A stretch of 8,475 bases of DNA, taken from positions 1 through 8,475 of the forward strand of contig JAHFRS010000012.1 of NCBI GenBank assembly GCA_023266155.1, given 5' to 3'. This stretch comes from an archaeon. Lineage in GTDB: Archaea; Nanobdellota; Nanobdellia; Woesearchaeales; GW2011-AR9. The notes under the pieces are model-generated. The model did not search any database, was not told where the DNA came from, and saw only the letters and a program-made list of their open reading frames with translations. Made by a program: the position numbers and the translations under genes. Shown here one piece after another: positions 5,196 through 8,475 of this stretch (positions are counted from its first letter, which is position 1; each line of letters opens with the position of its first letter).

Positions 5196-5711
5196 ATGAA
5201 AGTCATCCAGTATATGTCTATAACGGTGAATGGTTATATCGCCAAGGACAATGATGACACTAGCTTTGTTTCTCCGGTCGAATGGAAGAGTTTTCGGAAG
5301 ATGATTAAACGTGTCGGCAATATGATTGTGGGCAGAAAGACCTATGAAATTATGCTCAGAAACAATGAATTTGCTGGTCTTGACAAGATTAAAGTGGTGG
5401 TGGTTACGGGTAACAAATCTTTTACGGTGAGCGGTAAATCTCACACGGCTGCCCTTTCTCCTCAAAAAGCACTTGAAATCATTTGCCAGCAGGGATTTCA
5501 GGAAGCCTTGGTCGCCGGTGGTGGCGGGCTCAATACCTCTTTTATGGAAGAAGGATTAGTGGATGAGTTGTATCTTGATATTGAACCAATCATCCTGGGA
5601 AAAGGCCTTCCCCTTTTCCGGGAAGCGGAGTGGGAAGTAAAGTTAAAATTATTAAAAGTGAAGAAACTTTCTGCGCAGGAAGTTCAGCTGCATTATAAAA
5701 TTGTAAAGTAA
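5196..5711 (+). CDS. RibD C-terminal / dihydrofolate reductase-like NADPH-dependent reductase
   Basis: 171 residues, a single-domain member of the RibD_C/DHFR-like fold. The opening IQYMSITVNGYIA (4-16), GRKTYE (46-51), the nucleotide-binding VAGGGGLNTSFM (106-117) and LVDELYLDIEPIILGKGLPL (121-140) are characteristic. Family members reduce either the riboflavin-pathway pyrimidine intermediate or dihydrofolate-type substrates using NADPH. The 'dihydrofolate reductase family protein' branch is closest in feel, but the substrate cannot be decided from sequence alone. A GAGGT about 6 bases before the ATG supports the start. No promoter fits between the tRNA-Gly end (5171) and the ATG, so transcription probably reads through the tRNA gene or begins inside it. 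It converges with the minus-strand orphan gene, leaving 20 bp between stops. Confidence 0.9.
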   Translation: MKVIQYMSITVNGYIAKDNDDTSFVSPVEWKSFRKMIKRVGNMIVGRKTYEIMLRNNEFAGLDKIKVVVVTGNKSFTVSGKSHTAALSPQKALEIICQQGFQEALVAGGGGLNTSFMEEGLVDELYLDIEPIILGKGLPLFREAEWEVKLKLLKVKKLSAQEVQLHYKIVK

Positions 5712-5731
5712 AGACGATGAAAGAATGGAGA

Positions 5732-6292
5732 TTAATTTCCTAATGAATGATAGATTTCCATGACATCAGCCATCATTGTAGGATCATATTTTTCTTCAGC
5801 CAGAAATTGCTGGAGTCCACGGCCAACACGAACTAAGCCAGCATAGATGATCTTATCGCCAATATCGAGACTGACAATGGGCATCGTTCTCAACTGATTC
5901 AGATATTCTTCACTGGCAGTTTCTTCAATCCCCTTTTTTAATCTTCGTTGAAATTCTTCAACGGTTCCCGGTGTTCCCACGTTGATAAAGCCATCAAAGG
6001 TACCATCAGTAATTTCTCGAGATTCCTGGAGAAGAATTCTGCGCTCGCCTTCTTGTTCTCCCATGATTTTAGCTGTTAAACCATCAAGGCGTTGTTGCAC
6101 TTTATGCCGTTGGATTTCTACAGCTCTGCGTAAACGAGCTGCATCAGAAAAATAACTCTGTTCCTGCCCTGGTGCAGAAGGAAGATAACCTCTTTCCTCG
6201 TTCTGTCCAAAGCTATAGATTTCACTCCAGCGGACTTTATCTCCCTGTGCAAAAGCATAGATATCTTGATTATAAGAGATGTCTGGGAACAT
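5732..6292 (-). CDS. Hypothetical protein, 186 residues, family not recognised
   Basis: A soluble protein without signal peptide, membrane segments or cysteine. It begins MFPDISYNQDIYAFAQGDKV. A long charged helix at about 48-93 (rich in Arg, Gln and Glu, including RLRRAVEIQRHKVQQRLDG) may form a coiled coil. A second helical region at about 108-135 (TVEEFQRRLKKGIEETASEE) is followed by a more strand-like segment (MPIVSLDIGDKIIYAGLVRV, about 137-156) and a C-terminal helix. No catalytic motif is apparent. A TATA box about 27 bp before the ATG and absence of a Shine-Dalgarno suggest a leaderless mRNA. It is the only gene here between tRNA-Ile and the converging reductase gene. Codon use looks ordinary for the window, so it is likely a real gene. 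Confidence 0.75.
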   Translation of the reverse strand: MFPDISYNQDIYAFAQGDKVRWSEIYSFGQNEERGYLPSAPGQEQSYFSDAARLRRAVEIQRHKVQQRLDGLTAKIMGEQEGERRILLQESREITDGTFDGFINVGTPGTVEEFQRRLKKGIEETASEEYLNQLRTMPIVSLDIGDKIIYAGLVRVGRGLQQFLAEEKYDPTMMADVMEIYHSLGN

Positions 6293-6313
6293 AATAATAT
6301 TAGAAAGAAGCCT

Positions 6314-6325
6314 ACTTTATATTTT
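6314..6325 (-). promoter_or_regulatory. TATA box of the 186-residue hypothetical gene
   Basis: On the minus strand AAAATATAAAGT (6314-6325) sits about 27 bp before the ATG at 6292, consistent with initiation at the start codon. Confidence 0.55.
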
Positions 6326-6335
6326 CTTCCTTCTC

Positions 6336-6355
6336 AAAAATTTAAAATATAAAAA
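6336..6355 (-). terminator. T-runs after tRNA-Ile
   Basis: Three T-runs of 5, 4 and 5 bases follow within about 20 bp of the tRNA 3' end on the minus strand, a typical archaeal terminator. Confidence 0.6.
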
Positions 6356-6371
6356 TGTGGCCCCACTGGGA

Positions 6372-6401
6372 TTCTCCTGCCACAAGCCAATGATTGCTTG
6401 C
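6372..6401 (-). other. tRNA-Ile intron 3 (30 nt, T-loop site 59/60)
   Basis: Minus strand: helix CTCA (6407-6404) / GGAG (6377-6374) with one A-G mismatch, bulges AA|G and AA|T, inner stem CAAGC (6400-6396) / GCTTG (6387-6383). The inner side has five unpaired bases, so the motif is relaxed. Same position as the second intron of tRNA-Gly. Confidence 0.75.
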
Positions 6402-6423
6402 TTTGAGCCCAGAACTTCTGCCT

Positions 6424-6456
6424 GACTTCTGGATACTGGTGCATAGAACGTACCCG
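6424..6456 (-). other. tRNA-Ile intron 2 (33 nt, canonical site 37/38)
   Basis: Minus strand: helix CTTA (6462-6459) / GAAG (6429-6426) with one A-G mismatch, bulges TA|C and TC|A, inner stem GGGTAC (6455-6450) / GTATCC (6436-6431) with one G-U pair. Confidence 0.78.
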
Positions 6457-6475
6457 TATAAGAGCAGCGCTCTAG

Positions 6476-6497
6476 TCCCTAAACCTTGTGAGGGTTT
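6476..6497 (-). other. tRNA-Ile intron 1 (22 nt, D-loop)
   Basis: Minus strand: helix CCTG (6503-6500) / TAGG (6481-6478, one G-U), bulges GC|A (6499-6497) and GA|C (6477-6475), inner stem AACC (6496-6493) / GGTT (6485-6482) with a 7-base loop. This is a strict bulge-helix-bulge. The cut falls near position 20. Confidence 0.78.
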
Positions 6498-6542
6498 GCC
6501 AGGTTGAGCTATGGGGCCATTGGGGAAGCAAGATACTAAATT

Positions 6543-6552
6543 CTTTAAAAGA
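6543..6552. promoter_or_regulatory. Symmetric TTTAAA promoter element between tRNA-Ile and the structured region
   Basis: CTTTAAAAGA lies about 28 bp upstream of tRNA-Ile on the minus strand and also about 28 bp before the left edge of the structured region (6579) on the plus strand. Because TTTAAA is its own reverse complement it could serve either or both directions. The tRNA assignment is the better supported one. Confidence 0.45.
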
Positions 6553-6578
6553 CTTTCTTCTGAGAAATTATTCGGTTC

Positions 6579-6850
6579 GTCAGAGGGCTGGCAGGCCGCG
6601 AGGCTCGTGCTTTCTTGGTGGTTAGATTTCCGTCCAAATCAGGATACTTGTCATCGGCGGAAAGCACCGATCAATTCTCATCAACAACAGTTGTTCTCGC
6701 CTCGCTCGCACAATGAAGCAACGACTTCATTGGCGCACAAGAAATGAAAAAACTATTTCATTTCTGTGCCGAAAACGAATCGTCGTTCGTTTTCGTGCAC
6801 CAGTGAAGTAGTTTCTTCACTGTGTGTCTTGGCCAAGCCAGCCCCCTGAC
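6579..6850. ncRNA. Candidate structured RNA of about 272 nt, strand undetermined
   Basis: Most of the protein-free stretch 6519-7032. A long closing stem is formed by 6579-6597 and 6831-6850: GTCAG/CTGAC, GGGCTGGC/GCCAGCCC and GGCC/GGCC, 17 pairs with small internal loops. Inside are GCGAGGC (6598-6604) / GCCTCGC (6699-6705), GTGCTTTC (6607-6614) / GAAAGCAC (6660-6667), a GATTT/AAATC hairpin with a 6-base loop (6625-6640), then four tandem hexaloop hairpins (6707-6826). The open frame at 6511-6747 is a by-product: it starts inside tRNA-Ile and gives a low-complexity, unfamiliar peptide. I looked for SRP RNA and RNase P RNA core motifs and found neither. A TATA-like CTTTATAAATA at 6901-6911 could drive the minus strand, the TTTAAA at 6543-6552 the plus strand. 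Confidence 0.5.
6707..6826. repeat. Four tandem GTGC-flanked hexaloop hairpins (array 2)
   Basis: Plus strand units: CAATGAAG / CTTCATTG around CAACGA (6711-6732); GAAATGAAA / TTTCATTTC around AAACTA (6741-6764); GAAAACGAA / TTCGTTTTC around TCGTCG (6771-6794); CAGTGAAG / CTTCACTG around TAGTTT (6801-6822). Linkers are GTGC/GCAC-type and extend the stems, with neighbours sharing a linker (6735-6738, 6766-6769, 6797-6800). Arms differ between units but stay perfectly paired, and two loops are reverse complements of each other (AAACTA, TAGTTT). The first unit shares the 16-base core TGAAGCAACGACTTCA with array 1. Confidence 0.88.
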
Positions 6851-6900
6851 TAAAGGCCCGCTTGAAAAACATCTCTCTCCGGACCCACAAATCCCCTTCT

Positions 6901-6943
6901 CTTTATAAATACCAGACTTCCAGAACCATCTTCTTTATAAATA
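6901..6943. promoter_or_regulatory. Duplicated TATA-like element CTTTATAAATA
   Basis: CTTTATAAATA occurs at 6901-6911 and 6933-6943, 32 bp apart. Read on the minus strand, the first copy is about 22-25 bp before 6880, near the right flank of the structured region. Neither is at the right distance for the ATG at 7033. Confidence 0.35.
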
Positions 6944-6986
6944 AATGACAAAAAGAAGCTTTCCCTACTGATTAATTACACTAAAC

Positions 6987-6996
6987 TCTTATAAAG
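6987..6996 (+). promoter_or_regulatory. Probable TATA box of the NAD(P)HX dehydratase gene
   Basis: TCTTATAAAG lies about 40 bp before the ATG at 7033, predicting initiation near 7015 and a short leader. No convincing Shine-Dalgarno lies before the ATG. Confidence 0.5.
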
Positions 6997-7032
6997 CAGG
7001 AAAAAAAGACATTTATTGGTCTAAAACCCACC

Positions 7033-7941
7033 ATGAACATCAATCAAGTCAAGAAGCTGATGGAACGTAAGAAAACCTCCCATAAAGGCGAGAACGGCTA
7101 TGCCCTGATTATTGGTGGATCGGAAGAGTATGTGGGAGCCGTCACGTTAACGGGCTTAGCTGCCCTGCGAGCTGGGTGTGATGCGGTAACGGTTGCCGCA
7201 CCAGAAAAAGTTGCCTGGGCTGTGAACACTCTGAGTCCAGACCTGATGACGTATAAGATCAAAGGGTCAGCTTTCACCATCAAGAATGCCAAAGAGATGG
7301 TAAAGTACACTGATAAATTTGATGCTGTCTTGATTGGCAACGGCATTACGCGGCGAGCGGACCGGTTCTGCCATTATTTCATCCGTAAATCGCTGAAACC
7401 TAAAGTCATTGATGCCGATGCCCTGAAAGGCCTCTCATTTAAAGATTTCAGCAATGCAATTCTGACTCCCCATGAGACGGAATTAGAGATGATGATGATC
7501 AACAGTAATAAAGAATTTTTAATTCCGAAATTGCGGGAATCCAATGCGAAAGAAAAAGCGGAAGTATTACAAGGAAACTTACGTTATTTCCTGCAGAACA
7601 ACAATGTCTTGGTCGTGAAAGGCTCAACAGACATCATCATTTCACGCAACAAAATTGCCTTTAACCGCACGGGAAATCAGGGCATGACCAAAGCGGGGAC
7701 AGGCGATGTCTTAGCCGGACTGTGTGTAGGATTTTTAGCCAAGACGAAAGATCTGTTTAAGAGTGCCGTGGCTGCTTCCTATATCAATGGCTACGTCGGT
7801 GACCAATTATTGAAACAAAGTAAAGGCTATACGTTCATTGCCTCTGATATCATCAAAGATCTGGAGAAATTAGCGCCGATGATAAACCACCTTCAGAAAA
7901 GAAAAGTGGTTAAACGGCGGCACAGCAAGAGACGGCGCTAG
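7033..7941 (+). CDS. nnrD: ADP-dependent NAD(P)H-hydrate dehydratase (YjeF C-terminal / carbohydrate kinase-like)
   Basis: 302 residues, a single NnrD domain. The enzyme repairs damaged NADHX/NADPHX by dehydration to NAD(P)H using ADP (ATP in eukaryotes). Motifs: SHKGENGYALIIGGSEEYVG (16-35), the family opening; IDADAL (126-131); LTPHETE (144-150); VVKGSTDII (194-202); and NRTGNQGMTKAGTGDVLAGL (211-230), with the GTGD catalytic turn and Asp225. The NnrE epimerase domain, often fused at the N-terminus in bacteria and many archaea, is absent and not encoded nearby. The C-terminus is a very basic tail (289-302: KRKVVKRRHSKRRR), beyond the usual end of the domain, which might bind nucleic acid or acidic partners. 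It follows the structured intergenic region and has its own promoter. Confidence 0.94.
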   Translation: MNINQVKKLMERKKTSHKGENGYALIIGGSEEYVGAVTLTGLAALRAGCDAVTVAAPEKVAWAVNTLSPDLMTYKIKGSAFTIKNAKEMVKYTDKFDAVLIGNGITRRADRFCHYFIRKSLKPKVIDADALKGLSFKDFSNAILTPHETELEMMMINSNKEFLIPKLRESNAKEKAEVLQGNLRYFLQNNNVLVVKGSTDIIISRNKIAFNRTGNQGMTKAGTGDVLAGLCVGFLAKTKDLFKSAVAASYINGYVGDQLLKQSKGYTFIASDIIKDLEKLAPMINHLQKRKVVKRRHSKRRR

Positions 7942-8002
7942 GAAGTCCTTTCCAGGCAGCAACGATCATGGAGATCCCTTTCAGTATCCTTTCCCTGTTA
8001 CC

Positions 8003-8010
8003 GTTTATAC
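8003..8010 (+). promoter_or_regulatory. TATA-like element before the nucleotidyltransferase gene
   Basis: GTTTATAC at 8003-8010 lies about 40 bp upstream of the ATG at 8047 in an AT-rich patch. No Shine-Dalgarno precedes the ATG. Confidence 0.4.
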
Positions 8011-8046
8011 AAAATAAAAACTTTACGCCTCGCGCCCATTTTTATC

Positions 8047-8475
8047 ATGGAGTTTAACGTTCAGAAAAAGGGAAATGAGAACATCCATCAGTATCCAACT
8101 GAGGATTTGAGAATCGCCCAGAAATTTGCCCAACAGCTCAAGAATGAACTGAGTGATTTCATGATTTCTGCCGTGCTGTTTGGCAGTTCCGTACGCCGGG
8201 AAAGTACCCCACAAAGTGATATTGATGTCTTGATTATCAGCGACGACACTAATTTTCATATCACCGCAGAGCTGGTGGAAGGTTATCGCCTCATTGTGGA
8301 AAACCTGATTGCTCGGGTTTCCCCGAAACTGCACGTCACCTCCATGACTTTTACTTCCTTCTGGGAATATGCGAAAGCCGGTGATCCTGTCGTGGTCAAT
8401 ATCCTTCGTGACGGCGTGGCCCTGATTGATATCGGCTTCTTTGAGCCGTTACAGCGGCTGTTACAGCAAGGGCGC
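8047..8475 (+). CDS. Nucleotidyltransferase-domain protein (MNT/NTP_transf_2 type), N-terminal part
   Basis: The frame opens at ATG 8047 and stays open for 143 codons to the window edge. Residues 43-64 carry VLFGSSVRRESTPQSDIDVL, the GS-x10-DxD signature of DNA polymerase beta-like nucleotidyltransferases: Gly46-Ser47 and Asp58/Asp60 as metal ligands. Downstream the text (HVTSMTFTSFWEYAKAGDPV, then VVNILRDGVALID) resembles the 'hidden small' MNT proteins in which a Trp/Tyr-rich helix and an 'I-L-R-DG-x-x-L-x-D' ending follow the core. Such proteins occur as MntA-type AMP-transferring antitoxins paired with HEPN toxins, or as tRNA/aminoglycoside-type transferases. No HEPN partner is visible before it; one could lie past the edge. 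The third acidic residue of the catalytic triad may be in the HVTS strand region, where no Asp is seen. Confidence 0.85.
   Translation, partial: MEFNVQKKGNENIHQYPTEDLRIAQKFAQQLKNELSDFMISAVLFGSSVRRESTPQSDIDVLIISDDTNFHITAELVEGYRLIVENLIARVSPKLHVTSMTFTSFWEYAKAGDPVVVNILRDGVALIDIGFFEPLQRLLQQGR

Larger units (their letters stand above)
6358..6518 (-). tRNA. tRNA-Ile(UAU), three introns (D-loop, anticodon loop, T-loop)
   Basis: Minus strand: acceptor GGCCCCA (6518-6512) pairs with TGGGGCC (6365-6359), discriminator A6358, no CCA. D-stem GCTC (6509-6506) / GAGC (6472-6469), anticodon stem CTGCT (6467-6463) / GGCAG (6422-6418), T-stem CTGGG (6412-6408) / CCCAG (6370-6366). Each of the three loops holds an insertion. 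Removing 6476-6497, 6424-6456 and 6372-6401 leaves D-loop AACCTGGCCTA with the G18G19 pair, anticodon loop CTTATAA (anticodon TAT, 6460-6458) and T-loop CTCAAAT, 76 bases in total. UAU, A73 and the TAGCTC...GAGCG core fit tRNA-Ile. Oddities are C54 in place of T, and that AUA in most archaea is read by an agmatidine-modified CAU tRNA. If splicing differs by a base the anticodon could change, so identity is less certain than the gene. Confidence 0.85.

Noticed and set aside
6640..6690. C/D box sRNA on the minus strand (TTGATGA ... CGATGA ... CTGA)
   Set aside because: The C box has T for R, no D' box is present, and only 8 bases separate C' from D, too few for a guide.
6511..6747. Open frame of 78 codons on the plus strand
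   Set aside because: It begins inside the tRNA-Ile acceptor, runs through the structured region and hairpins, and gives a peptide without any domain character. The RNA-level pairing explains the sequence better.
6707..6826. CRISPR array
   Set aside because: Units are palindromes that differ from each other and lack equal-length unique spacers, and no cas genes are present.
6579..6890. SRP RNA or RNase P RNA
   Set aside because: Neither the helix-8 core (GGAAGGGAGCA-type) nor the P-RNA CR-I/CR-V motifs could be found on either strand.
8023..8334. Minus-strand frame of 103 codons at the right edge
   Set aside because: It is the shadow of the nucleotidyltransferase gene, whose GS-x10-DxD motif is on the plus strand.

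Overview
The window reads as archaeal, most likely a DPANN-type genome (Woesearchaeota or Pacearchaeota style), although no rRNA is present to prove it. The grounds are AT-rich archaeal TATA boxes about 25 bp before starts (several transcripts look leaderless), tRNA genes broken by introns at bulge-helix-bulge (BHB) sites, tRNAs without an encoded CCA end, T-run terminators, and an archaeal-type HTH regulator at the head of a SUF cluster.

Left half (1-4071, all minus strand): an iron-sulfur assembly operon in the order HTH regulator with a Cys-rich tail, sufB, a 190-bp inverted-repeat/hairpin element, two related small membrane proteins, sufS, then the beginning of a sufU-like scaffold gene cut by the window edge. 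Genes are joined by TAATG or TAA-N-ATG junctions. The sulfur donor (SufS), SufB and the scaffold (SufU) are encoded together. sufC and sufD are not in this window. The sufU frame is -1 relative to the end of sufS and has no conventional start codon.

Middle (4072-6518): a divergent promoter region, a small four-helix membrane protein, a HicB-like protein, tRNA-Gly(GCC) carrying two introns (anticodon loop and T-loop), a RibD-C/DHFR-like reductase directly behind it, a convergent 186-residue orphan protein, and a minus-strand tRNA that folds as tRNA-Ile(UAU) only when three introns are removed (D-loop, anticodon loop, T-loop).

Right (6519-8475): about 510 bp without a credible protein gene, containing a roughly 270-nt strongly self-complementary region closed by a 17-bp stem and ending in four tandem hairpins with six-base loops. 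Two hairpins of the same design, one sharing a 16-base core, lie in the suf operon. Then follow an ADP-dependent NAD(P)HX dehydratase (nnrD) and the start of a nucleotidyltransferase gene that runs off the edge.

The most notable signals are the five BHB-type introns in two tRNAs, including a T-loop 59/60 intron in each, and the family of GTGC-flanked hexaloop hairpins shared by an operon and a candidate structured RNA.
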